Origin: an uncultured Aeromonadaceae bacterium
GTDB lineage: Bacteria; Pseudomonadota; Gammaproteobacteria; Enterobacterales; Aeromonadaceae
Reading direction: 5' to 3'
DNA length: 38,660 bases
Assembly (NCBI GenBank): GCA_945957385.1
Contig: CAMFKP010000037.1
Location: forward strand, 1-38,660
How positions within the stretch are numbered: position 1 is the first letter of the stretch; each line of letters begins with the position of its first letter. This document shows positions 1-10,563 of the stretch, piece after piece. The position numbers and the translations under genes were made by a program. The notes under the pieces were generated by a model. That model saw only the letters and a program-made list of their open reading frames with translations. It ran no database searches and was not told the origin of the DNA.

Positions 1-47
1 CCCTTACAAGGAGGGGGTCACTGGTTCGATCCCAGTAGCGACCACCA
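1..47 (+). tRNA. tRNA-Val (TAC), 3' part only
   Basis: This is the 3' portion of a valine tRNA, cut by the window edge. The anticodon loop CTTACAA with anticodon TAC lies at about 3-9, followed by the variable region, a T arm with GGTTCGATCCC, the 3' acceptor strand AGCGACC and encoded ACCA. It is base-for-base identical to the corresponding part of the complete copy at 144-219. Confidence 0.95.
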
Positions 48-57
48 GTTTTAAAAT

Positions 58-133
<76 letters not shown>

Positions 134-143
134 GATATTCCCA

Positions 144-219
144 GGTCGCTTAGCTCAGCTGGGAGAGCACCTCCCTTACAAGGAGGGGGTCACTGGTTCG
201 ATCCCAGTAGCGACCACCA
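144..219 (+). tRNA. tRNA-Val (TAC)
   Basis: A complete 76-nt valine tRNA. The acceptor GGTCGCT pairs with AGCGACC, the anticodon stem CCTCC/GGAGG flanks loop CTTACAA (anticodon TAC), the T arm is GGTTCGATCCC, and CCA is encoded. It belongs to the Val-Lys-Val-Lys transcription unit that ends at the terminator near 306-338. Confidence 0.96.
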
Positions 220-229
220 GTTTTAAAAT

Positions 230-305
<76 letters not shown>

Positions 306-338
306 ATAAAAAAGCCCGCGTTAGCGGGCTTCTTTTTT
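306..338 (+). terminator. tRNA-operon terminator, shared with the converging chemoreceptor gene
   Basis: The hairpin AAGCCCGC-GTTA-GCGGGCTT is followed by TCTTTTTT on the + strand and flanked by an A run on the other side, so it can work in both directions. Its T run overlaps the stop codon of the convergent chemoreceptor gene at 337-339. Confidence 0.9.
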
Positions 339-2472
339 AGGTCCGTAATCTACTGAGTTGCTGCTCAAGCCTGTGTACTTGGCCTGCGAGTCCATGTCCA
401 CCCTGACTGGCTTTATTCGCTAGGCTGGCGAGTTCATTTGCGGCATCTCCGATCCGCGTCAGGTTCTGATTGATCTCCTCACTGACAGAGCTTTGCTCTT
501 CTGCCGCAGTGGCAACCTGAGTGATGTGATCGTTCATACCGTGTATCTGTTCTACGACTTCCAGTAACAATTGATAGGCGCGATCAGCGGTTTGTACTGT
601 CTGGCCTGTACGCTGGGCTCCCGTATTGATAATAGTGATGGTGCGGTCGACTTCTTGCTGCAGGCTGGTGATGAGGCTGCCAATCTCGTCGGTTGAACTT
701 CTGGTTTTGTTTGCCAGTGCACGAACCTCATCGGCTACAACAGCAAAACCTCGGCCCATATCGCCTGCACGCGCGGCTTCTATCGCCGCGTTCAGGGCCA
801 GTAGATTGGTCTGCTCGGCGATGTTACGGATGACTTCGAGGATATGGTTGATATTACCGCTGCAAGCAGCGACCTGCGCGATAGCGGCATTTGCGGTACC
901 CATATCCGTTGCCAGCAACTCGATCTGTGTTTTGGTCTCTGCCATCGCCTGTTGTGAGCTGCTGGTTTGTGTGGTGGCCTTCTCGGACTCTGCAGCCGCT
1001 TCAGCCGCATAGCGTGCGACGTCACGCGCCGTGGTGCTCATCTGATGCATGGCGGTAACCACGCTATCGACCTCTTTGTGCTGTGTTTCAACACTGGCGT
1101 CAATTTCAACGGCAATTTGTCCGACCACGGTGGCCTCGTGAGAGACATCATCTTCAATGTGTTTTAATTCAATGACCATGTTGCGTAACTTGCGAATAAA
1201 TTCGTTTAGGCTGTGAGATAACGCTATTAATTCAGCATGACTGTGGACGGTAATTTGGCGTGTCAAATCTCCTTCCGCTGAAGTTAATTCAGCAACATGT
1301 TGAGTAATTTGTCTTATTGGTGAGGCTATGCTACCAAGCAAAATAACAAGAATGATTAGCGCGATAACGGTTATGGCGGCCCCGATTATTATTTGTCGTA
1401 CACCAACACCGGTTACAAGCGCATCGAGTTGATTATTAATCTGGGTCGCACCTTTGAGTGCCTCACTCTTGGGCACCGATACCAGCAAGGTCCACTTCTG
1501 GTTGGCAACCGGCACAACAATCTGATATTGCGCGAAGAGATCGTTTGCCGATGGTAATGCACTATTCTGTTTATTCAATAACGCTTGCCAGCGTGAGCTT
1601 TCGGCCGTTGGCAATTCGCTAACTGGGCGACCTAATTTATCTTTATGCTCGCTGCTCCCGACAATCAGTCCCTTAGCGGACAGTATCATGACCTGACTTT
1701 TACCATCGTATAATGAGTGTGCCAATTGTTCAGCCAGGGTCTGAAACAACGGTAAGTTCAAATCAACGCCGGCAACACCCACAAAGTGGCCGTCGCGCAG
1801 GATGGGCACGGTGAGGCTAGTGATCAATTCGCTATAACCCGGGCTGATTTCGTAGATATAAGGCTCCATCAGGCAGGGCTTTAAGGTCTCTTTGGCACAC
1901 AGATACCATTCGCCATTGCGAACACCAAATTCGTTTAGCGAAGTGTCATATTTTGCATCGCTGGCTTTAATATCTACCGATTGTTGTTCGACGTTGCCTT
2001 GTCTATTGCGGATGAAATAAAGTTCAAGCGTTCCCTTCCCTTTAACTGAGTGCAACGTATCTTTATTTTCCCATGCTGAATCTTCATCAAGATAACCATT
2101 CTTTTCAAATTGTGTATAAATTGAGCTTATTTGCTTGTTGTGTGAAATAATCCCTTTTAATTGATTTTCGAGCTGGGTCCGAGTCATGGCCTGGGTTGGG
2201 TTATTAAATGAGGCCTGGATTTCAGCGCTCACCATTAATGGTGTCTGATAGGCCTGGTTAATAAACGTCGCAATCTGCTCGCCATAGATACCGCTGGTAC
2301 CCATTAAACTGTTATTTACTTCGTTGCTGATGGCGTACGTTACCTTATCCAATATTTGTTGATTGGCTGTTTTTAACGAGCGCCAAAGAATCGCGGTTGT
2401 AATACAGCTACTGAATATCAGAATTAATGTCACAAATAGAAATAACTTGGTTCTGAGTGATAGCTCACGCAT
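337..2472 (-). CDS. Methyl-accepting chemotaxis protein with periplasmic Cache-type sensor
   Basis: A 711-residue transmembrane chemoreceptor that senses a ligand outside the inner membrane and signals through CheA/CheW. A first membrane helix lies at about 10-30 and a large periplasmic region at about 35-350, consistent with a double-Cache sensor (it contains a Cache-like VAGVDLNLP stretch). A second helix lies at about 355-380, then a HAMP segment starting [10 protein letters not shown]. The cytoplasmic domain carries the conserved hairpin tip [18 protein letters not shown] followed by [14 protein letters not shown]. No NWETF-type CheR-docking pentapeptide is present at the C terminus. The ATG is preceded by GGAGG at good spacing. 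It stands alone, away from che genes. The ligand cannot be told from sequence. Confidence 0.93.
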   Translation of the reverse strand: MRELSLRTKLFLFVTLILIFSSCITTAILWRSLKTANQQILDKVTYAISNEVNNSLMGTSGIYGEQIATFINQAYQTPLMVSAEIQASFNNPTQAMTRTQLENQLKGIISHNKQISSIYTQFEKNGYLDEDSAWENKDTLHSVKGKGTLELYFIRNRQGNVEQQSVDIKASDAKYDTSLNEFGVRNGEWYLCAKETLKPCLMEPYIYEISPGYSELITSLTVPILRDGHFVGVAGVDLNLPLFQTLAEQLAHSLYDGKSQVMILSAKGLIVGSSEHKDKLGRPVSELPTAESSRWQALLNKQNSALPSANDLFAQYQIVVPVANQKWTLLVSVPKSEALKGATQINNQLDALVTGVGVRQIIIGAAITVIALIILVILLGSIASPIRQITQHVAELTSAEGDLTRQITVHSHAELIALSHSLNEFIRKLRNMVIELKHIEDDVSHEATVVGQIAVEIDASVETQHKEVDSVVTAMHQMSTTARDVARYAAEAAAESEKATTQTSSSQQAMAETKTQIELLATDMGTANAAIAQVAACSGNINHILEVIRNIAEQTNLLALNAAIEAARAGDMGRGFAVVADEVRALANKTRSSTDEIGSLITSLQQEVDRTITIINTGAQRTGQTVQTADRAYQLLLEVVEQIHGMNDHITQVATAAEEQSSVSEEINQNLTRIGDAANELASLANKASQGGHGLAGQVHRLEQQLSRLRT

Positions 2473-2544
2473 GGCTCGCCTCCGATTGCGTTTTTATCAG
2501 CGTAGTTGATCTCTGACCGTATATGGGATAGGAGGAACCAAAGT

Positions 2545-2573
2545 TTGGGGATCTGTCATGCAGTCGGTATAAT
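2545..2573 (+). promoter_or_regulatory. Probable sigma-70 promoter of nadA
   Basis: A perfect -10 hexamer TATAAT (2568-2573) lies 17 bases after TTGGGG (2545-2550). The predicted start of transcription is near 2580, leaving a leader of about 25 bases before nadA. Prediction only. Confidence 0.6.
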
Positions 2574-2603
2574 CGTGCCAGTTCATGTTATTAATGGATC
2601 TGG

Positions 2604-3662
2604 ATGATGAGCAGTATTGGTGTCACCGCCCTCGATTACCCGTTCCCCCCGAAACCTGTGCCTTTGAGTCCTGAGCAACAGGTCACCTACACCCAACAGA
2701 TCCGCGATTTACTGCAGCAGCGCAATGCGGTTTTAATTGCCCACTACTATACCGATCCGGATATTCAAGCTCTGGCCGAGGAAACAGGGGGCTTCGTTGG
2801 CGACTCGCTGGAGATGGCCAAGTTTGGGCAACAGCATCCGGCGCAGACATTGATCATTGCCGGGGTGCGCTTCATGGGCGAAACCGCGAAGATCCTGAGT
2901 CCGGAAAAACAGGTATTGATGCCGACGCTAAAGGCGGAATGCTCGCTTGACTTAGGTTGTCCTGCTGACGAGTTTTCCGCTTTTTGCGATGCCCATCCTG
3001 ATCACACCGTGGTTGTCTATGCCAACACCTCGGTTGAGGTGAAGGCTCGGGCAGACTGGATCGTGACTTCGAGTATTGCAGTGGAGCTCATTGAACACCT
3101 GGATGCTGAAGGTAAACAGATCATCTGGGCTCCGGATCGTCATCTGGGCGCCTATATCGCCAAGAAAACCGGTGCTGAGATGTTGCGCTGGCAAGCTGCC
3201 TGCATCGTGCATGATGAGTTCAAATCACGGGCGTTGCTTGAGCTGAAGGCGCAACATCCTGATGCGGCAGTCTTAGTGCATCCGGAATCACCCGAAGCCG
3301 TTATCGCCGTTGCCGACGCCGTGGGGTCGACCAGTCAATTGATCAAGGCTGCGCAAGCGTTGCCGCAACAGAAGCTGATTGTGGCCACCGATCGCGGCAT
3401 CTTCTATAAGATGCAGCAAGCATGTCCGGATAAGATGATGATTGAGGCGCCAACCGGTGGTGATGGCGCAACCTGTCGTAGCTGTGCGCACTGCCCATGG
3501 ATGGCGATGAATGGTTTGGTAGCGATTCACTCGGCATTGAGCGATGGGGCAGGGCACGAAATTTTTGTAGCCGAGCCGATACGACAAAAGGCGCTGATAC
3601 CGTTGCAGCGGATGCTTGATTTTGCCGCCCAGCTACAACACAAGGTGAGCAGTAATATCTAA
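2604..3662 (+). CDS. nadA: Quinolinate synthase NadA
   Basis: A 352-residue enzyme that condenses iminoaspartate with dihydroxyacetone phosphate to quinolinate in de novo NAD synthesis. It aligns almost gap-free with E. coli NadA from the YPFPPKP segment onward. The three [4Fe-4S] ligands fall at Cys113 (AECSLDLGC), Cys200 (ACIVHDEF) and Cys297 in the [13 protein letters not shown] motif. HYYTDP near the N terminus and GATCRSC near the C terminus are family signatures. Two adjacent ATG codons (2604, 2607) could start it and there is only a weak ribosome site. It is monocistronic: its own promoter lies upstream and a strong terminator directly follows. The partner nadB is not nearby. Confidence 0.97.
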   Translation: MMSSIGVTALDYPFPPKPVPLSPEQQVTYTQQIRDLLQQRNAVLIAHYYTDPDIQALAEETGGFVGDSLEMAKFGQQHPAQTLIIAGVRFMGETAKILSPEKQVLMPTLKAECSLDLGCPADEFSAFCDAHPDHTVVVYANTSVEVKARADWIVTSSIAVELIEHLDAEGKQIIWAPDRHLGAYIAKKTGAEMLRWQAACIVHDEFKSRALLELKAQHPDAAVLVHPESPEAVIAVADAVGSTSQLIKAAQALPQQKLIVATDRGIFYKMQQACPDKMMIEAPTGGDGATCRSCAHCPWMAMNGLVAIHSALSDGAGHEIFVAEPIRQKALIPLQRMLDFAAQLQHKVSSNI

Positions 3663-3664
3663 GT

Positions 3665-3694
3665 AGCAAAAAGGCCCCTTGGGGCCTTTTTGCT
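3665..3694. terminator. Bidirectional terminator between nadA and yeaD
   Basis: A perfect inverted repeat AGCAAAAAGGCCCC / GGGGCCTTTTTGCT, with the two arms separated by only TT. The GC-rich core is flanked by A and T runs, so it serves both convergent genes. Confidence 0.92.
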
Positions 3695-3699
3695 ATCAC

Positions 3700-4596
3700 T
3701 CACACACTCTTGCGCTTGATGGTTACACCTAGCAGGTGCTGTTCATCTGGTGCGACCTCGACGCCCTCGGCGGCCGTGATGGCGGTCTCCACACAGATCA
3801 TGGTCTGCCAGCCTTCATTATCAAAATCTGCCATGCCCGCAGCACCGTGTTGCCATGGATTCCAGACGACAATCGAGTCGGCGTTGTGGTTATCCAACTG
3901 CAGATCCGTCAGACCGGTATTCAGCTGTACTTGGGACAGGGGATGCAAATAGACACGATCGACCGGGCCAGTCAGCGCAAATGCTGTCTCTTCACACTGT
4001 TTCCCCTGCTGCAGCTTGTCTGCATAGACTGCACCAATACCCTCTATATGCACCTGCTCCGTGGCTGCAGTTTCAAAATAGGTATGCAAAGCCCCGGAAT
4101 AACGCCAGGACGTGGTATCGGTGTTGATGGAGTTCAGCAGCAGGGTGAGTTCGTCCCCGATACGGATATCCAGTTCGAGGGTGAAATCGTGCGGCCAGAT
4201 GGCGCGGCTGGCGTCGTTTGCCCGCAACGAGAGGTGCAACAAAGTGGCGTCTTGTAGATCATTGATACCGTCTAGTTGCCAGGTCATGGTGCGTGCAAAG
4301 CCGTGTTGCGGTTTGCCGGCACCAACGCGTTCTGGGGCGGGGCCGAACCAGGGCCAGCACAGCGGGATCCCACCGCGAATACCGCGGCTGGCATCGAAGA
4401 TGGCATCCTTGCTCAGCCAAAGCCAGGGTTTGTCTCCTGCCGGGGCAAAGTGCACGACATGGGCTCCAAACAGGCTGATGATGGCTTCACTCTCCAGCCG
4501 TTTCACAACCAGAAACTCCATTCCCGCAGCATTGCGTGCCAGGGAAACCGATGTGGTGAGTTGGCGCAGGGTAGTCAGTTGTAATTGTTCTATCAT
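3700..4596 (-). CDS. yeaD: Glucose-6-phosphate 1-epimerase family protein (YeaD)
   Basis: A 298-residue cytoplasmic D-hexose-6-phosphate mutarotase-type enzyme that interconverts alpha and beta anomers of sugar phosphates. The galactose-mutarotase fold is suggested by the hallmark segments RGGIPLCWPWFGP (about 73-86) and PQHGFAR, whose His is the expected catalytic acid. The likely catalytic Glu lies in MICVETA near the C terminus. It lies directly downstream of gapA on the same strand, as in E. coli, with a terminator-like hairpin in the gap, so it probably receives part of the gapA transcript. The ATG has GGAG eight bases upstream. The family call is firm; the exact substrate is known only from relatives. 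Confidence 0.9.
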   Translation of the reverse strand: MIEQLQLTTLRQLTTSVSLARNAAGMEFLVVKRLESEAIISLFGAHVVHFAPAGDKPWLWLSKDAIFDASRGIRGGIPLCWPWFGPAPERVGAGKPQHGFARTMTWQLDGINDLQDATLLHLSLRANDASRAIWPHDFTLELDIRIGDELTLLLNSINTDTTSWRYSGALHTYFETAATEQVHIEGIGAVYADKLQQGKQCEETAFALTGPVDRVYLHPLSQVQLNTGLTDLQLDNHNADSIVVWNPWQHGAAGMADFDNEGWQTMICVETAITAAEGVEVAPDEQHLLGVTIKRKSV

Positions 4597-4611
4597 GTCT
4601 CAGCTCCACAA

Positions 4612-4640
4612 ACAAAAAAGGCGGCCAATGGCCGCCTTTA
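4612..4640 (-). terminator. Terminator/attenuator after gapA
   Basis: The stem AAAGGCGGCC/GGCCGCCTTT is followed on the minus strand by a run of T. It sits between the gapA stop and the yeaD start and could make yeaD expression a read-through fraction of gapA. Confidence 0.85.
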
Positions 4641-4665
4641 AGAATACGCGTCTTCCAAACTCCAA

Positions 4666-5706
<1,041 letters not shown>

Positions 5707-5712
5707 CTAGTA

Positions 5713-5740
5713 AATTTACAAGAACCGGGGTGTGAGTCAA
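5713..5740 (-). promoter_or_regulatory. Candidate gapA promoter
   Basis: Read on the minus strand, TTGACT (5735-5740) is 16 bases from TAAATT (5713-5718). A second minus-strand TTGACA lies further up near 5795-5805, but its TATGAT is too far away (about 20 bases). Several promoters are plausible for such a highly expressed gene. Confidence 0.4.
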
Positions 5741-6098
5741 CTGCAAACCCGGTCTAAATTGCGCAATATCATAAAAAGAGTGAAAGATATTTCTGTCAAT
5801 TACATATGTTTGAAAATTCATGACAGAAGCGGATGTCCAGGTTTCTGGCGGTTGCCAACGCAGCATCGAACACAAATTGAACGCAGGCGCTTATTTTACA
5901 TCCACTTGGGCAAAATAGCCTGCTACGAGTGTATGTGATGTCACATTCGCCCGGGTGTTATTGTGAGAAAATCTGAAACCGGGCGTGGTGAACGAAAGGT
6001 TGTTTATTGCCAATCATCTCTCGCACCCGAATGTTTGGAATGGAAGTTCTGGATTCAAGACTCAATCAAAAAAAGCGTAACAGCGGGAAAATACCAAT
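5741..6098. other. Divergent gapA/malQ control region
   Basis: No gene is visible here. It holds two inverted repeats. ATGTGA-TG-TCACAT (5933-5946) resembles half-sites of CRP with far too short a spacer. CGCCCGG/CCGGGCG (5948-5954 and 5979-5985) is separated by 24 bases. No MalT box (GGGGAKGAGG) was found. The malQ leader is AT-rich, and the ATG at 6099 has only a weak purine stretch upstream. Confidence 0.5.
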
Positions 6099-8294
6099 AT
6101 GACAACTTTGATTGAACAGTTGGCCTCTGCCAAAGGCATTGCCAACGAATTTGTTGATGCTTGGGGAAACCCGGCACAAGTCGCCTTGGAAAGCAAGGCT
6201 GCCATGCTGGCAGCCATGGGTTACAAGGTCGATGATGAGGTCGCGCTTGAGGCTCAGCTTGAGCAAGAAAATCGCGCGTTATGGCAACGTCCGGTTGACC
6301 CCGTTCTGGTGGTCCGTACCGGCGAGATCATCAGTTTCGATCTGCGTCTGCCGATTGCACTGGTGAACGATGAGTTGCTGTGGGAAGTCAAGACTGAATC
6401 AGGTGAGACCGTCTCCGGCTCTCTGGTTGCAGTCAACGGTGAAATGGTTGGTGTTGCGCATCTCGATGGTGCTGAATTCCAATCTTACCGCGTGAATCTC
6501 ACAACCGAACTGCCGCTGGGTTATCACGAACTGACAATCAAGAAATCAGCGCGTCAGGTGCTGGGATCAATGCGTCTAATCGTTGCTCCCAAGGCATGCT
6601 ACAAACAAGAGCCGTTTGTCAACGGTCGTAAGGTCTGGGGGCCAAGCATCCAGCTTTATTGCCTGCGTAACGAAAATAACTGGGGTATCGGTGATTTTAC
6701 TGATCTCGGTATTCTGGTTGAAAACATGGCCAAATGGGGTGCTCAATTTGTCGGTCTGAACCCGATTCATGCGCTTTATCCAGCCAATCCGGAAAGTGCT
6801 AGCCCATATAGCCCCTCATCTCGTCGTTGGTTGAATGTCATCTACATCGATGTCGAAGCAGTGCCTGAGTTCCAGCAGAATGAGGCTCTGAAGACTGAAG
6901 TCGCCAGTGCTGCATTCCAGCAGAAGCTGGTCGAGCTGCGTGCCAAAGAGTGGGTAGATTACACAGGTGTAACCCAACTCAAGGTCGATACCCTGCGCAA
7001 GGTGTTTGATGCGGCCAAGCTTGGTAAGAATACCAACCGGGGTAAGGCGTTTGCTGCGTTTATCGCCGCTGGCGGTGAGAGTCTGAAACAGCAAGCCATC
7101 TATGATGCACTTCAGGCTTATTTATATGGCCAAGGCATGAATGCATGGGGCTGGCCTGCGTGGCCAGAAGAGTACCGTGAATATCACAAGCCGGCAGTAG
7201 CAAACTGGGCTGCGGAGCATGACGCAGACGTCCGTTTCTACATGTATCTGCAGTTCCTTGCTGATGAACAACTGGCCAATGCTGATGCCAAGGCTAAGGC
7301 GTCCGGCATGATCATGGGTATTTACCGTGATTTGGCGGTAGGTGTCTCTGAAGGGTCCACTGAGATTTGGGCTAACAGCGAGCTCTATTGCCCGAAGGCA
7401 AGTGTTGGTGCCCCGCCAGATATATTAGGCCCATTGGGTCAGAACTGGGGTTTGCCGCCGATGGATCCGGCTAAGTTGCTGGAAGCCCAGTATCAGCCAA
7501 TGATTGATCTGTTCCGCTCAAACATGCGTTCTTGCGGTTCACTACGGATTGACCATGCGATGGCTTTGCTGCGCTTGTGGTGGGTTCCGCCAGGAGCTTC
7601 TGCAGCTAAGGGCGCATATATCTATTATCGCGTCAACGATCTGTTGGGCATTCTGGCTCTGGAGTCTGTTCGCAATCAATGCCTGATTATCGGCGAAGAT
7701 TTGGGTACGGTTCCGGATGGCATGGATGTGCTGCTGAAGGAAAATGGTGTGCACTCCTACCGTATTTTCTTCTTCGAGCGCTCCAAGACAGATGGTGGTT
7801 TCATCTCTCCGGCACATTATCCAGAGCAAGCCATGGCGGCGTTGACGACACACGATATGCCAACCCTGCGTGGTTACTGGCATTGTGATGATCTGACGCT
7901 GGGGCGTGAACTGGGGTTGTACCCGGATGATGATGTTCTAAATAGCCTGCGTGCTGACCGTCACCAAGCCAAACAGCGCATCCTCGACAGCCTGCATGGT
8001 CACGGCGTATTGCCTGATTCCGTACCACGTGACGTGAACTGGGCTGGTATGAGCCGTGAGCTGAACCATGGCATGCAAATTCACATGTGCCTTGGCAACT
8101 GCGCACTGTTTAGTACGCAGATGGAAGATTGGCTGGAAATGGATAAGCCGGTGAACGTACCTGGCACGAGCACCGAATATCCAAACTGGCGTCGCAAGCT
8201 GACTCGCAACCTGAGCGACATCTTTGCCGACCCGGCTCTGGCTCATCTTGCCCAACGGATGACCGAAGCGCGCTACAAGGCTGGTAGTCGCTAA
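6099..8294 (+). CDS. malQ: 4-alpha-glucanotransferase (amylomaltase)
   Basis: A 731-residue GH77 enzyme that transfers maltodextrin segments between glucan chains and releases glucose. The N-terminal region to about 170 is the extra beta-rich domain seen in enterobacterial MalQ. The catalytic domain has the nucleophile Asp485 in RIDHAMAL, the acid/base Glu533 in IIGEDLGTVP, and the transition-state Asp586 in THDMPTLRGYW. The length is slightly above that of E. coli MalQ (694). It is the first gene of a malQ-glgB-glgX cluster, which puts dextrin rearrangement together with glycogen branching and debranching rather than in a malPQ operon. No glgC, glgA or glgP is in the window. Confidence 0.96.
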   Translation: MTTLIEQLASAKGIANEFVDAWGNPAQVALESKAAMLAAMGYKVDDEVALEAQLEQENRALWQRPVDPVLVVRTGEIISFDLRLPIALVNDELLWEVKTESGETVSGSLVAVNGEMVGVAHLDGAEFQSYRVNLTTELPLGYHELTIKKSARQVLGSMRLIVAPKACYKQEPFVNGRKVWGPSIQLYCLRNENNWGIGDFTDLGILVENMAKWGAQFVGLNPIHALYPANPESASPYSPSSRRWLNVIYIDVEAVPEFQQNEALKTEVASAAFQQKLVELRAKEWVDYTGVTQLKVDTLRKVFDAAKLGKNTNRGKAFAAFIAAGGESLKQQAIYDALQAYLYGQGMNAWGWPAWPEEYREYHKPAVANWAAEHDADVRFYMYLQFLADEQLANADAKAKASGMIMGIYRDLAVGVSEGSTEIWANSELYCPKASVGAPPDILGPLGQNWGLPPMDPAKLLEAQYQPMIDLFRSNMRSCGSLRIDHAMALLRLWWVPPGASAAKGAYIYYRVNDLLGILALESVRNQCLIIGEDLGTVPDGMDVLLKENGVHSYRIFFFERSKTDGGFISPAHYPEQAMAALTTHDMPTLRGYWHCDDLTLGRELGLYPDDDVLNSLRADRHQAKQRILDSLHGHGVLPDSVPRDVNWAGMSRELNHGMQIHMCLGNCALFSTQMEDWLEMDKPVNVPGTSTEYPNWRRKLTRNLSDIFADPALAHLAQRMTEARYKAGSR

Positions 8295-8314
8295 CGGAGT
8301 ATCTGTATGCAACA

Positions 8315-8341
8315 CATCTGGCCCGGTTTCCGGGCCAGATG
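8315..8341 (+). repeat. Perfect 12-bp stem hairpin between malQ and glgB
   Basis: CATCTGGCCCGG - TTT - CCGGGCCAGATG, without a following T run. It is therefore unlikely to be a strong intrinsic terminator, but it could stabilise or process the operon mRNA and change the malQ:glgB ratio. Confidence 0.75.
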
Positions 8342-8376
8342 ATAACAACAAATAAAACAGCGATAAGGGTGTAGGC

Positions 8377-10560
8377 ATGCTGATAAAAGAATTGACTGGA
8401 GCCCGTTGTGGGCAACCGTTTGAACATCTGGGGCTGATTCAGAATCCACAAGGTAGCGGCTTATTACTCAGAGCCTGGCTACCGGGAGCCCTCAGTGTAA
8501 CTGTCAGTGAGTTGGGTAAAGACAAGGTGCTGGCAACCTTGAACTGCGTTGACAAACTAGGATTGTTTGAAGCGCAGTTTCCTCGTCACAAGAAACTTTT
8601 CTCCTACTCCCTGCAAGTTCAATATCCTGACACCACTACCACGTTGATTGATCCGTACCAGTTCCGTGATGCGGCCTACACCGGCCTTGCCGAGATGAAG
8701 CTTGAGGCAGCCAATCTTTACCGCACCCTGGGGGCTCAGCTGATTACGCTCGAAGTGGAAGGGGTTCAAGTCTCTGGCGTGCGTTTTGCTGTTTACGCTC
8801 CGAGTGCTACCGCGGTTAGTCTGATTGGCGATTTTAACTTTTGGGACGGTCGCCGCCATCCGATGCAACGCAGTCTGTGCGGCCACTGGGTGTTGTTTGT
8901 TCCTGGCCTGCAAGCCGGTGAGCGCTATAAATATGAATTGAAAGATCCGATGGGAAATCGTCTGCCGCATAAGGCCGATCCGGTCGGGTTCTACTCTGAG
9001 CAGTATCCATCGTTTGCCTCTGTGGTTTATGACCAAGGGCAGTTTCAATGGCATGATGCGGATTGGCAGGCCTCACAGCTCAACGACAAGTTAGAACAGC
9101 CGTTGACCATCTATGAACTGCACTTTGGCTCCTGGAAGCGTCATGATGACGGTTCCTCCCTCAGCTATCGCGAGATGGCGGATGAGCTTATTCCTTATGT
9201 TCAAGAGATGGGGTACACCCACATCGAGTTAATGCCTATCTCCGAGCACCCGTTTTCGGGATCTTGGGGATATCAGCCGGTAGGCATGTTTGCTCCGACT
9301 AGCCGCTTTGGCTCTGCTGATGATTTCAAATATTTTGTTGATCAATGCCACCAGGCTGGTATTGGCGTCATTCTTGACTGGGTGCCTGCGCATTTCCCGT
9401 CGGATTCTCATGGTTTGGCGCGTTTTGATGGTACCCCTTTGTATGAGTATGAGGATCCGCGTCGTGGATGGCATCCAGACTGGAACTCCTATATTTATGA
9501 CTTTGGCCGCGACCATGTCCGCCAATTCCTGGTGGCCAGCGCCTTGTACTGGCTGGAGCATTTCCATGTGGATGGTCTGCGTGTCGATGCGGTGGCTTCC
9601 ATGCTGTACTGGGATTACTCACGCAAGGCCGGTGAGTGGGTGCCAAATATTCATGGTGGCAACCATAACTATGAGGCGATCAGCCTGCTGCGCTGGTTCA
9701 ACGAAGAGGTCTACAAGCACTACCCCCATGCGATGACGATCGCCGAAGAGTCGACGGCATTTGCCGGTGTCTCGCGGCCGACTTTCACGGGCGGGCTGGG
9801 GTTTGGCTTCAAGTGGAATATGGGGTGGATGCATGACTCGCTCGAGTACATGAAGAAAGATCCGATCTACCGCCGCTATCACCACAATGAAATGACGTTC
9901 TCAATGGTGTATCACTACGACGAGAATTTCATTTTGTCGCTGTCGCATGACGAGGTCGTGCATGGCAAACATTCGTTGCTCTACAAGATGCCTGGCGATG
10001 AGTGGCAGCAAGCTGCCAACTTGCGTGCCTATATGGGCTATATGTATGCCCACCCGGGTAAGAAACTGAACTTCATGGGCACCGAGTTCGGTCAAACGAA
10101 CGAGTGGAACCATGATGCACAGCTCTCGTGGTGGTTGCTGCAGTTTGACAAGCACAAGGGCCAGCAAAACTTGATCCGCGATCTGAACAAACTCTATCGC
10201 AGCGAGCCTGCGTTGTATGAGACCGATTATGAGCGCGGTGGTTTTAGCTGGCTGGACCATAACGACAGTGAGCACAGTACCTTTGTCATGTTGCGCAGCA
10301 ATAAAGATGCGAGCAGTAAGTTGTTGGTTGTTAGCCACTTCACTCCTACGCCGGTAGTGGGCTATCGTCTTGGGGTACCGGAAGTCGGTACCTATCAGGT
10401 CGTGCTCAATACCGACAGCCAGTACTACTGGGGCAGCGACTATGACACTGGCGGGCTCGCATTCCATAGCGAAGCCGTGGCCGCACATGGACAAGCCCAG
10501 TCAATCGTGATTAATCTACCGCCATTAGCTTGTGTATTTATCAAGCGCGTCGGGGATTAA
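8377..10560 (+). CDS. glgB: 1,4-alpha-glucan branching enzyme
   Basis: A 727-residue GH13 enzyme that makes the alpha-1,6 branches of glycogen. An N-terminal extension (about 1-110) precedes a CBM48 module (about 115-215, with FAVYAPSATAVSLIGDFN) and the catalytic barrel. The catalytic residues are Asp404 in GLRVDAVASMLYWDYSR, Glu457 in IAEESTAF and Asp525 in LSHDEVVHGK, each one position from the E. coli numbering. The full length matches E. coli GlgB (728). AAGG precedes the ATG. It is followed three bases later by glgX, implying translational coupling. Confidence 0.97.
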   Translation: MLIKELTGARCGQPFEHLGLIQNPQGSGLLLRAWLPGALSVTVSELGKDKVLATLNCVDKLGLFEAQFPRHKKLFSYSLQVQYPDTTTTLIDPYQFRDAAYTGLAEMKLEAANLYRTLGAQLITLEVEGVQVSGVRFAVYAPSATAVSLIGDFNFWDGRRHPMQRSLCGHWVLFVPGLQAGERYKYELKDPMGNRLPHKADPVGFYSEQYPSFASVVYDQGQFQWHDADWQASQLNDKLEQPLTIYELHFGSWKRHDDGSSLSYREMADELIPYVQEMGYTHIELMPISEHPFSGSWGYQPVGMFAPTSRFGSADDFKYFVDQCHQAGIGVILDWVPAHFPSDSHGLARFDGTPLYEYEDPRRGWHPDWNSYIYDFGRDHVRQFLVASALYWLEHFHVDGLRVDAVASMLYWDYSRKAGEWVPNIHGGNHNYEAISLLRWFNEEVYKHYPHAMTIAEESTAFAGVSRPTFTGGLGFGFKWNMGWMHDSLEYMKKDPIYRRYHHNEMTFSMVYHYDENFILSLSHDEVVHGKHSLLYKMPGDEWQQAANLRAYMGYMYAHPGKKLNFMGTEFGQTNEWNHDAQLSWWLLQFDKHKGQQNLIRDLNKLYRSEPALYETDYERGGFSWLDHNDSEHSTFVMLRSNKDASSKLLVVSHFTPTPVVGYRLGVPEVGTYQVVLNTDSQYYWGSDYDTGGLAFHSEAVAAHGQAQSIVINLPPLACVFIKRVGD

Positions 10561-10563
10561 GAC

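Noticed and set aside
5933..5946. CRP-like palindrome ATGTGA-TG-TCACAT upstream of malQ
   Set aside because: CRP needs six bases between TGTGA and TCACA; here there are two. Kept only as an inverted repeat.
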